Source: Magnetococcales bacterium (lineage in GTDB: Bacteria > Pseudomonadota > Magnetococcia > Magnetococcales > UBA8363). From it: a stretch of 50,749 nucleotides of DNA. The stretch is from the NCBI GenBank assembly GCA_015660855.1, contig JACSDG010000005.1, forward strand, positions 1 to 50,749, in the 5' to 3' direction. The notes beneath the pieces are model-generated. The model was not told the DNA's origin and ran no database searches. It saw nothing but the letters and a program-made list of their open reading frames with translations. Shown piece after piece: positions 1 to 8,265 of this stretch; position 1 is the stretch's first letter; each line of letters begins with the position of its first letter. The translations under genes and the position numbers were made by a program.

Positions 1-70
1 AAACCTTGGAGGCTCTGCCTCCAAACCTCCGCCGGGGGGAGAACCTCCCCCCGGACCCCCGCAATAATTT
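1..70. repeat. Composite intergenic hairpin repeat, copy A
   Basis: This copy has two adjacent palindromes. The first is GGAGGC-TCT-GCCTCC at 9-22 (extended by the flanking TT/AA). The second is a ten-pair stem of the form CCGGGGGGAG/CTCCCCCCGG near 32-54. It closes with ACCCCCGCAAT. Bases 17-65 are identical, in reverse complement, to 50690-50738 at the other end of the window. Related copies lie at 15496-15619 and 30136-30228. It lies downstream of the fmdB-like gene and continues past the left window edge. Confidence 0.85.
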
Positions 71-150
71 TTGCCAATAACAACGTTAGCGCATATGGGA
101 TGATCCCCCCCCCCTTAACCTCCGGATTTTTTTTCCAAGCTCTGTTTGCG

Positions 151-381
151 TCAGGACATCCCACACATGCCCGAGCCACAGCTTCCCATACCACACGGGG
201 ATGAAGGTCCGGACGCAGGTGAACGCGACATCCCACCGCTCATGACGCCTCCCGTCGATAATATTTTGCGTACCCTTTCCTGTCCACAGTGCGGGCAGGT
301 TTTTACTGGCGGAACCGACATGGCGTGTTCCTGTTCAAACTTTGTTTGACAGGCATCGCATTTGTAATCGTACAGAGGCAT
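151..381 (-). CDS. FmdB-family zinc ribbon protein
   Basis: This 76-residue protein starts MPLYDYKC and carries two knuckles, CDAC at about residues 8-11 and CPHCG at about 29-33, the signature of the FmdB/CxxC_CxxC_SSSS putative regulatory family. The tail is rich in Gly, Ser, Met and Cys, as is common in this family. The ATG is preceded by GGGAG (complement of 388-392) with six bases of spacing. It is the last gene of the minus-strand ribosomal operon, 36 bases after rplI. Members are thought to bind zinc; a regulatory role is inferred from the family name and no direct function is shown here. Confidence 0.88.
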   Translation of the reverse strand: MPLYDYKCDACQTKFEQEHAMSVPPVKTCPHCGQERVRKILSTGGVMSGGMSRSPASGPSSPCGMGSCGSGMCGMS

Positions 382-417
382 GGTGTTCTCCCATCAAAGG
401 TTTGCGCAAAAAAACAA

Positions 418-870
418 TCAACTGGAAACACGACGTTCCACGATCACCTTAACTACCGGAATGACATCCGGGTGCAGACGAACACGAATGGTGTGTTCCC
501 CCAAGACGCGAATGGGATGGGGAACGTCAATTTGGCTACGGGGTATGTCCAATCCTTTCTCTTTGAAAAAACCGGATATGTCCGCATTGGTTACCGATCC
601 GAACAATTTGTCGGTCGTTCCCGCCGGGCGATCCAGGACGACGGAAATTCCTTCAACCTGCGCGGCGAGTTCTTTGGCAGTGGCCAGAATCTGCTCCTGC
701 CGTTGCTGGAATTCGGCTTTCTGTTTTTCAAACCGCTCCATGTTTTCCTTGGTTGCCGGTAATGCTTTGCCCTGGGGAATCAGGAAATTACGGCCATATC
801 CACCGCGAACCCTCACTTGTTCGCCCAGACTCCCAACACGACTGATCTTCTCAAGAAGTATGACTTCCAT
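418..870 (-). CDS. rplI: 50S ribosomal protein L9
   Basis: The 150-residue product begins MEVILLEKISRVGSLG and continues with RGGYGRNFLIPQGKA, the conserved 23S rRNA-binding N-domain of L9. A helical connector follows at about residues 45-80, then the C-terminal domain with GSVTNADI. Length matches the usual 148-150 residues. The reading frame is open upstream of this ATG, but AGGAG (complement of 879-883) sits eight bases before it, so the shorter start is chosen. It is separated by only 32 bases from the DUF2232 gene, in the standard rpsF-rpsR-rplI order. Confidence 0.97.
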   Translation of the reverse strand: MEVILLEKISRVGSLGEQVRVRGGYGRNFLIPQGKALPATKENMERFEKQKAEFQQRQEQILATAKELAAQVEGISVVLDRPAGTTDKLFGSVTNADISGFFKEKGLDIPRSQIDVPHPIRVLGEHTIRVRLHPDVIPVVKVIVERRVSS

Positions 871-902
871 GCGATTTTCTCCTGGAAGGATGATGACCTT
901 CC

Positions 903-1877
903 CTAAGTTTTTCCAAAACGATGGCGAAAATTTAACCAAGTATCAAAGAATCCCAGAAGAACGATGATCAGGGCAATCTTTGATGACAGAAAAATGATCA
1001 CATAAAACAGATTCCGCCAAAAAGCGGCAATCTTGAAACGAACAAACAGTTCCTGAACAATGGCCCATCCCTGAAAAAAATAGGGGATGGCCATAAACAT
1101 GCTGATGTTGGCACTGAAACGCAACCAAAGTTCATCAGCCACCAACATGACAAGGCCAAAGCCAATGACAGGCCAGACCATAAAAAAAGGAACCCTGAAG
1201 CCCGCAAAATTTTCCGATGGCAGGCTCTGTCCGTCCCACCTTGCAAACAGGTATCGGGTCAACACCAGATTGCCCAGTTGCAACATGTACCACCCTGAAA
1301 CCAGGATGGCCGGAAAGAGAAACCCCAAAAGGTGGAAAAATTGCCCCAGTGCCTGTTGGTGCTCAAGGATGGTCTTGGCATCGGCTCCCTGGCCTTGCGC
1401 CATCGTAACAAAACGTTCCTGGATGGACTCCAGCGAAGTGGTCAGATTTTTTTCCATCGCCAGAGGCGTATGGGCTGAGACAAACAGCAGAACGACAAGA
1501 ATCAACAGGCCAAGAAAAAAACCCGACCCTGCACTCTGGGAAAAGTTCCATCCCTTGTATAGCATCCAGGAAGCCAGGAGTGGAAATGCCGCCAACAGCA
1601 AAAATACCATCAGCGAAAACTGCAACTCCTGCGACAGAAAAAAGGCACCTCCTGCCAATACCAGAGCCGCGATGACACCAGACTTAAGCCCCCGCTTCAA
1701 ACTGACGAGAAAAATGGGCAACGGGGTGATGGCCTGAAAAGGCAACGCCAGCATCATGACCAAACCGCTCGCCTGACTGGAAGGGGCGGACACAGCCAGA
1801 AAGGTAGGCAGGGCCAACAAGAGAATTGACAACAGCCCAGCGGCTACCGGATGTCCGGAAATCAATTTCATCAGCAT
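903..1877 (-). CDS. DUF2232 (YybS-like) membrane protein
   Basis: A 324-residue integral membrane protein with about eight hydrophobic segments. The first pair runs from about residue 13 to 58, and the last, rich in Ile, Leu and Val, covers about 290-315. It lies between rpsR and rplI, the position where DUF2232 proteins are found in many bacteria, which supports the family call. Function is unknown; its constant linkage to ribosomal genes is suggestive only. The start could be Met1 or Met3 (ATG CTG ATG); neither has an obvious Shine-Dalgarno sequence. Confidence 0.8.
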   Translation of the reverse strand: MLMKLISGHPVAAGLLSILLLALPTFLAVSAPSSQASGLVMMLALPFQAITPLPIFLVSLKRGLKSGVIAALVLAGGAFFLSQELQFSLMVFLLLAAFPLLASWMLYKGWNFSQSAGSGFFLGLLILVVLLFVSAHTPLAMEKNLTTSLESIQERFVTMAQGQGADAKTILEHQQALGQFFHLLGFLFPAILVSGWYMLQLGNLVLTRYLFARWDGQSLPSENFAGFRVPFFMVWPVIGFGLVMLVADELWLRFSANISMFMAIPYFFQGWAIVQELFVRFKIAAFWRNLFYVIIFLSSKIALIIVLLGFFDTWLNFRHRFGKT

Positions 1878-1890
1878 ATCAGAACATCAT

Positions 1891-1920
1891 GCCCTTCGGG
1901 CAAAAAACAAAACCTTCCAG
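1891..1920. repeat. Remnant of the composite repeat (GCCCTTCGGGC end)
   Basis: GCCCTTCGGGC is followed by an A-rich stretch and AAAACCTT, the outer end of the same module seen complete at 15496-15619. The G-rich hairpins are missing here. It lies in the 257-base rpsR-DUF2232 spacer (1878-2134), in which I see no gene. Confidence 0.6.
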
Positions 1921-2134
1921 GAGTGCCGCACCAAACCGCCGTAACGCCGGTAGCCGTAACTTCTATCGGACACGACACCGTCCTCATTCCAGGCGATGCT
2001 GTCGCAACACCACAAAAGACCGCAGCACTACGAAGCCACAGGGATGCCACAGCTTCCGATCACGCGCCTTTCCCACAAGCACTCACGGGAAACCCGACGA
2101 TTTTATGAACCCAGACAGAACGGTCAAAAGCGAC

Positions 2135-2443
2135 CTATTTGACCAGGTTGGGCAGCAGGGCAATGTTTCTTGCCCGTTTGATGGCCTTGCTCAGGTGGCG
2201 CTGGTGGGGCGCACAAACTCCAGTGATCCGGCTGGGGACCATTTTTCCCCTTTCGGTGATGAAACGGAGCAAAAGCTTGGGATCTTTGTAGTCGATTTTG
2301 ATGGCCTTGTCGGCGCAGAACATGCAGACCTTCCGTCTCCTGAAGAACGGACGTCTGAACCCGACGGGGCGAGCCGTCTTGGATTTGTGTGCGTCGTTGT
2401 GGCCATACCCATTATTTTCATGTTCAGACATGTCTGTATCCAT
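2135..2443 (-). CDS. rpsR: 30S ribosomal protein S18
   Basis: The 102-residue protein has the S18 core: [53 protein letters not shown] and a terminal ALLP. Two cysteines (CMFC) and a third (GVC) match zinc-type S18 paralogues. The N-terminal extension of about 35 residues is longer than in E. coli (75 residues in total). Start Met1 or Met5 (MSEHEN) are both possible; the AGAG before the second fits slightly better. It follows priB by 30 bases. Confidence 0.97.
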   Translation of the reverse strand: MDTDMSEHENNGYGHNDAHKSKTARPVGFRRPFFRRRKVCMFCADKAIKIDYKDPKLLLRFITERGKMVPSRITGVCAPHQRHLSKAIKRARNIALLPNLVK

Positions 2444-2473
2444 CTCTTTTCAGGTAAAACGTGGCTTTAAAGG

Positions 2474-2899
2474 TCAAGGTTGTCCCGACTCCGGGGGAGG
2501 GCTTTCCGGTTCTGCTTTATCCTGGGGGGCAGGGAGGATATCCCACGCGGTGGCGATCAACTCCACCTGGCCCCAGCGTATCCGGTTGTCCCGTATCCAC
2601 CGTTTCTGGTTCAATCTTCCGATCACCCTGATTCGGGTTCCCGCTGGCAGCTCGGCACATCGTTCAGCCAAGGTGTCGAACATGACCACGGGCACTTTCA
2701 ATTCAAGCCGTTTGATTGGACCGGTATCGAAAAAATGAGACTCATGTTCCAGTTCCAAGGTCGCCACCGACAACCCCGTTGGGGTCCGGCGGATTTCGCA
2801 ACTTCCGGCCAAGGTTCCATCCAACTGAACCTGATTGGCCAAACGGCTTGGTGTGCTCTGGACGGTCAAGGCTGTCTGGGAGCGAGAAAAACTCCCCAA
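2474..2899 (-). CDS. priB: Primosomal replication protein N (PriB-like OB fold)
   Basis: The protein has a single OB fold resembling PriB: NQVQLDGTLAGSCEIRRTP, then LSVATLELEHES, LPAGTRIRVIGRL and a final strand VELIATAW. PriB binds single-stranded DNA in replication restart. Its position between rpsF and rpsR is the classical priB locus. No ATG occurs before the domain: the frame opens with TTG at 2899 directly after the rpsF stop, and TTG codons at residues 11 and 20 are alternatives, so the real N-terminus is uncertain. The Pro/Glu-rich C-terminal tail is not part of the core. Confidence 0.78.
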   Translation of the reverse strand: MGSFSRSQTALTVQSTPSRLANQVQLDGTLAGSCEIRRTPTGLSVATLELEHESHFFDTGPIKRLELKVPVVMFDTLAERCAELPAGTRIRVIGRLNQKRWIRDNRIRWGQVELIATAWDILPAPQDKAEPESPPPESGQP

Positions 2900-3325
2900 T
2901 CAGATACGGTCGTCCTCATCCAGGTCATCCTCATCCGGAATTTCCAGATCGTCCAGGTCATCCAGTGCCGCACTGGCTCCATCGGTGCTGGCTTTGGCGC
3001 GATCATCGTTGCCGGACAGAGGCGAAGGGGTCCGATCAGGTTTGATGACGCTGACATTTAAATATTTAAGGATGTCTTCGTCAATCTTCAGTCGGGCTTC
3101 CAGGCTGGCGATCAACGATCCTCCCCCCTCAAGCAGGTTGAAGACGTAGTATCCCTTGGAATTTTTTTTGACCTGATAGGCCAGTTGCCGGCGCCCCCAA
3201 AGCTCTGTTTGCAGGATCTGACCGCCATTATCGGTGATGATGGCGGCTATCCGCTTGTTGACCTGTTCGAGTTGTTCGGTGGTAAGATCGGGTCGTACTA
3301 TGTAGATGGATTCGTAAAAGGCCAC
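2900..3325 (-). CDS. rpsF: 30S ribosomal protein S6
   Basis: S6 hallmarks are YESIYIVRPDLT at the N-terminus, LWGRRQLAYQVKKNSKGYYV in the middle and LNVSVIK near residue 95. The protein has 141 residues with a very acidic tail (DEDDLDEDDRI), as in other long S6 proteins. The start is GTG at 3325, because AAAGGAG lies five bases upstream and the coding match begins exactly there; the longer open frame upstream has no S6 similarity. It is the first gene of the operon rpsF-priB-rpsR-DUF2232-rplI-fmdB. Confidence 0.96.
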   Translation of the reverse strand: MAFYESIYIVRPDLTTEQLEQVNKRIAAIITDNGGQILQTELWGRRQLAYQVKKNSKGYYVFNLLEGGGSLIASLEARLKIDEDILKYLNVSVIKPDRTPSPLSGNDDRAKASTDGASAALDDLDDLEIPDEDDLDEDDRI

Positions 3326-3330
3326 GGCCT

Positions 3331-3337
3331 CTCCTTT
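3331..3337 (-). promoter_or_regulatory. Ribosome binding site of rpsF
   Basis: AAAGGAG on the minus strand, five bases before the GTG. It decides the rpsF start against the longer open frame. Confidence 0.85.
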
Positions 3338-3403
3338 CGGTGTTCCGCCCCGGTCCGCTTCAAGGATCGGAGCAAGGATAAATTCAACAAAACGGGAACT
3401 ATA

Positions 3404-4216
3404 ATGGACAAGAGCAAGCAAGGTCAAGATCAACCTGTTTTTTTATCTCTCCCCGACGCAATTATGCCGCCAGGGGCCTATCCCTTTTTTACCACCCGAC
3501 GGGGGGGGGGGAGCCTGGGAGTCTATGAAAGCCTTAATTTGGGCCTGCACGTTGGTGACAATGGCGATTTGGTTGCACATAATCGAGAGCGTGTAAAACA
3601 TCTTTTGCGCCCTAAGGCCCGGTGCCTTTGCCTAGTCAACCAGGTCCATGGGATCAAAACCGTTATCGCCGATCCCGGTAATTTTCCGTCCGATGCCGAC
3701 GCCTTGGTTACCCAGGAGACGGGGGTTGCGGTGGCTGTCATGACCGCCGACTGTGCGCCTGTACTCATCTACGATCCGGTGCAGCGGATCGTAGGGGTGG
3801 CCCATGCGGGATGGCGTGGTGCTCTCAACGGTATCGTCGAATCCTGCATTGACCTCATGGAAACCCTCGGTGGCGACGCCCGGCGCATGTCAGCCATCGT
3901 CGGCCCGACCATACGCCCTCCAAACTATGAAGTCGATGAACAATTTTTCCTTACTTTCAAACAGCATCCCTACCATGACAGCAAATTGATTGTGGAAAGG
4001 TTTTTTTTATCACTTGCAATTCGTGGACGTTTCCAGTTTAATCTCACTAACTACATTATCGAGAGACTACATGAGCGGGGGATTCCCCAGGAAGGCATAA
4101 AAGATGTTGGATTATGTACTTTCCAAAACGAGGATTTGTTTTTTAGCTACCGCAGGTCAACAGGACGGGGAGAGAAAAGCTGTGGCAGGCAGATGGGAGG
4201 GATCATTCTGGTCTGA
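3404..4216 (+). CDS. pgeF: Laccase-domain purine nucleoside phosphorylase (PgeF/YfiH family)
   Basis: A 270-residue member of the multicopper polyphenol oxidase family (DUF152, YfiH). Visible signatures are FFTTRRGG, NLGLHVGD, NQVHG, a TADCAPVLIYD block (active-site Cys), VAHAGWRG (His) and FQNEDLFFSYRR near the end. Family members act on purine nucleosides, and some edit peptidoglycan precursors. The start ATG at 3404 puts the conserved FFTTRRGG about 25 residues in; the frame upstream overlaps rpsF antisense and is not coding. It is divergent from rpsF and overlaps the transglycosylase gene by 35 bases. An 11-G tract lies within codons 33-36. Confidence 0.9.
   Translation: MDKSKQGQDQPVFLSLPDAIMPPGAYPFFTTRRGGGSLGVYESLNLGLHVGDNGDLVAHNRERVKHLLRPKARCLCLVNQVHGIKTVIADPGNFPSDADALVTQETGVAVAVMTADCAPVLIYDPVQRIVGVAHAGWRGALNGIVESCIDLMETLGGDARRMSAIVGPTIRPPNYEVDEQFFLTFKQHPYHDSKLIVERFFLSLAIRGRFQFNLTNYIIERLHERGIPQEGIKDVGLCTFQNEDLFFSYRRSTGRGEKSCGRQMGGIILV
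3501..3511 (+). repeat. Poly-G tract (11 G) inside pgeF
   Basis: Eleven consecutive G residues encode the end of Arg-Arg-Gly-Gly-Gly. The frame is intact at this length, and one base more or less would terminate the protein early. Confidence 0.95.
4167..4174 (+). promoter_or_regulatory. Ribosome binding site deciding the transglycosylase start
   Basis: GGGGAGAG lies seven bases before the GTG at 4182, inside the 3' end of pgeF. It favours this start over the ATG at 4104. Confidence 0.6.
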
Positions 4217-5033
4217 ACGTAGGTCTGGATCTTCTCTGACATCGAAAGTCGCCTGTGTATTGGGTGTCATGGCCCTGGTGGGGCTGATGGCCATGCCTAG
4301 TCACCTCCATGCCTCCTCTGGTGATATTTATCGCCTTATCCATCGAGTTGCTGGCGAAGAGGGGGTGGATGCGGGTCTCCTTCGGGCCATCGTCGATGTG
4401 GAGTCTGAGTTTCGCGCCGATTTGGTCTCTGAAAAGGGGGCAGGGGGGCTGATGCAGCTCATGCCGGCCACGGCGCGCATTCTTGGTGTGACCAACAGGT
4501 TCAATCCAGAACAAAGTTTGCGTGGTGGTGCTCGCTACATCAAAAGACTTATCGGCACCTATCCCAGCCTCTCTTTGGCTTTGGCTGCCTACAATGCGGG
4601 CCCTGGGAATGTGGACAAGTTTGGGGGGATGCCGCCTTTCCCTGAAACCAAGAGCTATGTGCGGCGTGTCATGGCCAAATACGCCAAGGAAGTTCCCGCC
4701 AAAAAAGGTATCCCTCTGCGCCCGGTTCGCCCGATCTCCAAGGAGCAGTCATCCAGGGATCTGGCTTCCAGGGATTTGCCTCTCAGTGAGCCGCGGAAAA
4801 AAACGGTCGGCGACCATAAAAGTCCGCCTGAACTTCCCAAAGTGGCACCTGTTGCCAGCAATACACAGGGTTTTGGGGTTTATGGTTTCCTTCACCGTTC
4901 GTCCTACTTGGCCAAAAGGCATGCTGTTGCCTCCGACGCTATGGGTATTGAGATGACGTCCTTGAACGGACTCGATTCGGACGGCAACGGGATGACAACG
5001 GAAATCCCAATCATCCGCATGGTTTATAATTGA
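4182..5033 (+). CDS. Lytic transglycosylase (SLT domain)
   Basis: The 283-residue protein carries a signal sequence (hydrophobic stretch VACVLGVMALVGLMAM, then ASSG) and an SLT domain at about residues 48-155. The domain shows catalytic VESEFRADLVSEKGA (Glu), GLMQLMPATA, GGARYIKRLI and LALAAYNAGPGNV, so it should cleave periplasmic peptidoglycan between MurNAc and GlcNAc. The C-terminal 120 residues are Pro/Lys/Ser-rich and look disordered. GTG 4182 is preferred for its ribosome site; ATG 4104 would add 26 residues before the signal peptide. It overlaps the pgeF 3' end, so the two are probably co-transcribed. Confidence 0.9.
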   Translation: MAGRWEGSFWSERRSGSSLTSKVACVLGVMALVGLMAMPSHLHASSGDIYRLIHRVAGEEGVDAGLLRAIVDVESEFRADLVSEKGAGGLMQLMPATARILGVTNRFNPEQSLRGGARYIKRLIGTYPSLSLALAAYNAGPGNVDKFGGMPPFPETKSYVRRVMAKYAKEVPAKKGIPLRPVRPISKEQSSRDLASRDLPLSEPRKKTVGDHKSPPELPKVAPVASNTQGFGVYGFLHRSSYLAKRHAVASDAMGIEMTSLNGLDSDGNGMTTEIPIIRMVYN

Positions 5034-5067
5034 CCTTTTTGAACGCATGGTCCAGTGGCGGTCTTAA

Positions 5068-5637
5068 ATGATGACCCCGGATAGGGTTGCTCGTTGTATT
5101 CCTGCTTTGCATGGATTGGAACCGTTGGTTGCGACCAATGATGGACAGGGGGTCGTTTCCTCGGTTCTTGTGCCTTTGATCTTTCCCGCAGTCGGTTCTG
5201 GTTGTGGACTGGAGGAGGGGTGTCGGGTGCTTTTTATCCGCCGATCCAATGAAGTTCGTCACCACAAGGGTCAGATTGCCTTTCCTGGGGGGCGGCGCGA
5301 CGTCGCCGATGCGACCATTCTCCATACAGCTCTTCGTGAAACTGTGGAAGAGTTGGGTCCTCAGGCCCGTCCGTTGCGCATCCTTGGAATGTTACCTCCG
5401 GTTCCTACTGTCGCGACGGGGTTTATCATTCATCCTTTTGTTGCAATGATGCCGGAAACCATGGACGTTGAACCCGAACCTCGCGAGGTTGCCGGGGTGA
5501 TGACCATCCCGTTGAGTTTTTTCTTGTCTGAAGGGGGTGGTTCTCGCGACAGTTATCATTATGGACCTCATGTTATTTGGGGGGCGACGGCTCGCATTGT
5601 CAATCAATTTGTGGCTTTTTTGCTGGGGGGTACCTGA
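5068..5637 (+). CDS. NUDIX hydrolase, CoA pyrophosphatase type
   Basis: The 189-residue protein matches the NudL/YeaB group. The UPF0035-like block VLFIRRSNEVRHHKGQIAFP leads directly into the Nudix box, with GGRRDVAD, then ALRETVEELG. This group typically hydrolyses CoA and derivatives to 3',5'-ADP and phosphopantetheine. The start is ATG 5068 (or 5071, ATG ATG). It lies 34 bases after the transglycosylase and three bases before the small membrane protein, so it belongs to the same plus-strand transcription unit. Confidence 0.88.
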   Translation: MMTPDRVARCIPALHGLEPLVATNDGQGVVSSVLVPLIFPAVGSGCGLEEGCRVLFIRRSNEVRHHKGQIAFPGGRRDVADATILHTALRETVEELGPQARPLRILGMLPPVPTVATGFIIHPFVAMMPETMDVEPEPREVAGVMTIPLSFFLSEGGGSRDSYHYGPHVIWGATARIVNQFVAFLLGGT

Positions 5638-5639
5638 GC

Positions 5640-5942
5640 ATGCGGTTGTTCTTCATGGCGATCTTTGGAGCCACTGTGTTGTCGGCCATCGCCGTGGGAA
5701 TTCGTATTCTATGGCGTTATTTTTATCCCAAGGAGGGAGAAACTGTGGGAGTTGAAAAAAGTTTATGGTTTCATTCGTGGAATGGACGCGTTTTTTTGGT
5801 CATGTTGGTGTTGATGTTTGTGGTCATAGGTTGGTATCGGATGACGACGGTGCAGCAGACACCTCAGAACCTTGAGCGTCCCCCATCTCGGGAGGTCATG
5901 GAAAAGGCTCCGGTGTCGTCACTGGATACGTTGAAAAAATAA
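5640..5942 (+). CDS. Small two-helix membrane protein, unknown
   Basis: A 100-residue protein with two predicted membrane helices, at about residues 3-23 (MRLFFMAIFGATVLSAIAVG) and 45-64 (VFLVMLVLMFVVIGWY). A short polar tail with several Pro and Lys follows. ATG 5640 lies two bases after the NUDIX stop codon, indicating translational coupling. I do not recognise the family. Similar short membrane proteins accompany NUDIX and tRNA nucleotidyltransferase genes in some proteobacteria, but I cannot assign a role. Confidence 0.6.
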   Translation: MRLFFMAIFGATVLSAIAVGIRILWRYFYPKEGETVGVEKSLWFHSWNGRVFLVMLVLMFVVIGWYRMTTVQQTPQNLERPPSREVMEKAPVSSLDTLKK

Positions 5943-5948
5943 AGTTTT

Positions 5949-6012
5949 GTAAAAATTATTGCGGGGGTCCGTTGGCGAATTTTTAAAGGTTTTGTTTTTT
6001 TGCCTAAAGGGC
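5949..6012. repeat. Collapsed copy of the composite repeat
   Basis: ATTGCGGGGGTCC at 5958-5970 is followed almost directly by AAAGGTTTTG and then GCCTAAAGGGC at 6002-6012. These are the two outer ends of the module, with both G-rich hairpins deleted. The rest of the 235-base gap to 6178 shows no gene. Confidence 0.6.
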
Positions 6013-6177
6013 AGCATGTTCAAAGTGTTGATGTGATTGTCGTTGGTGGAAAATCACGGATTCGGGTAGAAACCAGGGGGGCATGGTATAAAATCCCTCC
6101 ATGGGTCTGAATTATTTGTGGTACCATTGCCTGGAGTTCATTAATGGACTAACGCGCTGCAACCGGGAAATGGATGG

Positions 6178-8265
6178 ATGAAAATGAAAAATCATTGGTC
6201 AACGGAGGGTGCCAACTCGTTTGTTCTTAAGTTTGGACCCCACTTCGGAGAAAAACTGGCCCTGAGAACCTACACCTCCAGACTGTTGGGACAGAACCCC
6301 CAATGGGTGCTTCACGGCGGTGGCAATACCTCGGTCAAGGGAGAGACCACCGACATTTTCGGGCAAAAGGTGGCGGCTGTGTTTGTCAAGGGGTCCGGGA
6401 TCGATTTGGCCCGGATCGAACCGGAGGAACACCCCGCGCTCAATCTGGAAGCGTTGCTGCGGCTTAAACAACTCACCACTCTTTCCCCCCAGGCCATGGT
6501 CAATCAACTGCGCCTGAGCCTGTTCGATGTCGCCGCTCCCACGCCCTCCATCGAAGCCTTGATGCACGCTTTTTTGCCGCATGCCTTCATCGACCATACC
6601 CACCCCGACGCTATTTTAACCCTGGGCAATCAGCCCGACGGTGCCCAACGTCTGCACGCAGCTCTGGGACCGGAGGTGATTATCCTTGATTATATCCATC
6701 CCGGGTTTGAACTGGCCAAGGAGGTTGCGCTGGCATGGGAAAAACAACCCAATGCCCGGGGTATGGTATTGCTGCACCATGGCCTGATCACCTGGGGCGA
6801 TTCCGCGCGCCAATCCTACGAGGCCACATGGGAGCTGGTCCAACGCGCCGAAACCGCCATCAACGCGCTCTTGCCAGGCTCTGCGACAACAATCCCCTGT
6901 ACCATTCCCGCCTCGGCATCACCGCCATGGACCCAGTGGGCACCGGAATTGCGTGGTGCCCTGGCCGACCCTACCGGACAAGCCGACCATCCCTTCAAAA
7001 GATTTATCCTGCGTCCCCTGGATGATCCGCAAACCCTGGCCTGGTTGCAGCACCCGGATGCGGCTACCCATTTTGTCGGACCCCCTCTGACTTCCGACCA
7101 TCTGATTCGTTGTAAACCCTGGCCCTTGTGGATCGATGACCCTGCGCATATCCGGCAGGCGGTTCAACGCTACCGGGAAGAATACGGGAACTATTTTCAA
7201 CGTCATGCCGCCTCCCTGGAGGTCGGTGTCCTTTCTCACGATCCTTCGCCGCGTGTGGTTCTGATCCCTGGAGTCGGAGCCTTCATCGCCGGGGAAGATG
7301 CCCACAGGGCCAACATTGCCCGTGACATTACCTGCCAAACCCTCAAGGTCAAAGCCATTGTGGCTGCCATGGGGCGTTATTCGGGCCTGGATGAACAGCA
7401 ACTTTTTGCCATGGAATATTTTTCGTTGCAACAGGCCAAAATACAAAAACATCCCGCCGCCAGGTTGCAGGGATGTGTGGCGTTGATTACCGGGGCGGCA
7501 GGAGCCATAGGTTCGGGTATCTGTCGCCGGTTGCTCCTGGAGGGGGCGCATGTTGTTGCCTCCGACCTGGGAGGCCCTCCCCTGGACTCACTGGTGTCCG
7601 ACTTGCAATCGGTGGATCGGGATCGCATCATCGGGGTCGCCATGGATGTCACCGATGAAAATTCGGTGGCCATGGGACTTACCCAGGTGATTCAAACCTG
7701 GGGGGGGGTGGATCTGGTCATCATCAATGCCGGATTGGCCCATGTTTCCCCCCTGGCAACGATGGATATGGACAGATTTCGCAAACTGCACCAGGTCAAC
7801 GTCGAGGGAACCCTCCACCTGTTGTCCCATATGGCCCGATTGTTCGCACGTCAACAGACGGGGGGGGATGTCATTTTGATTTCCACCAAAAATGTTTTTG
7901 CGCCAGGAGCCCACTTTGGGGCCTACAGTGCCACCAAGGCGGCCTCTCATCAACTGGCCCGCATCGCCAGCCTGGAACTGGCTTCCCTGGATGTCCGCGT
8001 CAACATGGTCGCTCCCGATGCTGTTTTTTCCGATGGCGCACGCAAATCGGGTTTGTGGGCCGAGGTTGGTCCCGATCGCATGCGTGCGCGCGGTCTGGAT
8101 GAGGCGGGATTGGAAAATTATTATCGTAACCGTAACCTGCTCAAAGTGGCGGTCACCTCCGACCATGTGGCCAACGCAGTGATGTTTTTTGCTACCCGGC
8201 AAACCCCGACAACGGGAGCCACCATTCCGGTTGACGGGGGTTTGCCAGACGCCACGCCGAGATGA
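6178..8265 (+). CDS. Class II aldolase/short-chain dehydrogenase fusion
   Basis: A 695-residue two-domain enzyme. Residues about 20-400 form a class II aldolase/adducin domain with HGGGNTSVK, metal-ligand HTHPDA and LLHHGLITWG. Residues about 425-690 form a short-chain dehydrogenase with TGAAGAIGSG (NAD(P) fold), NAGLA, the ISTKN serine and the catalytic YSATK. This architecture matches the YuxG/RhaD-ADH type, where a rhamnulose-1-phosphate-like aldolase is fused to a lactaldehyde dehydrogenase. The true sugar-phosphate substrate is not visible. The stop overlaps the next gene's start by four bases (ATGA), so the two are translationally coupled. Confidence 0.88.
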   Translation: MKMKNHWSTEGANSFVLKFGPHFGEKLALRTYTSRLLGQNPQWVLHGGGNTSVKGETTDIFGQKVAAVFVKGSGIDLARIEPEEHPALNLEALLRLKQLTTLSPQAMVNQLRLSLFDVAAPTPSIEALMHAFLPHAFIDHTHPDAILTLGNQPDGAQRLHAALGPEVIILDYIHPGFELAKEVALAWEKQPNARGMVLLHHGLITWGDSARQSYEATWELVQRAETAINALLPGSATTIPCTIPASASPPWTQWAPELRGALADPTGQADHPFKRFILRPLDDPQTLAWLQHPDAATHFVGPPLTSDHLIRCKPWPLWIDDPAHIRQAVQRYREEYGNYFQRHAASLEVGVLSHDPSPRVVLIPGVGAFIAGEDAHRANIARDITCQTLKVKAIVAAMGRYSGLDEQQLFAMEYFSLQQAKIQKHPAARLQGCVALITGAAGAIGSGICRRLLLEGAHVVASDLGGPPLDSLVSDLQSVDRDRIIGVAMDVTDENSVAMGLTQVIQTWGGVDLVIINAGLAHVSPLATMDMDRFRKLHQVNVEGTLHLLSHMARLFARQQTGGDVILISTKNVFAPGAHFGAYSATKAASHQLARIASLELASLDVRVNMVAPDAVFSDGARKSGLWAEVGPDRMRARGLDEAGLENYYRNRNLLKVAVTSDHVANAVMFFATRQTPTTGATIPVDGGLPDATPR

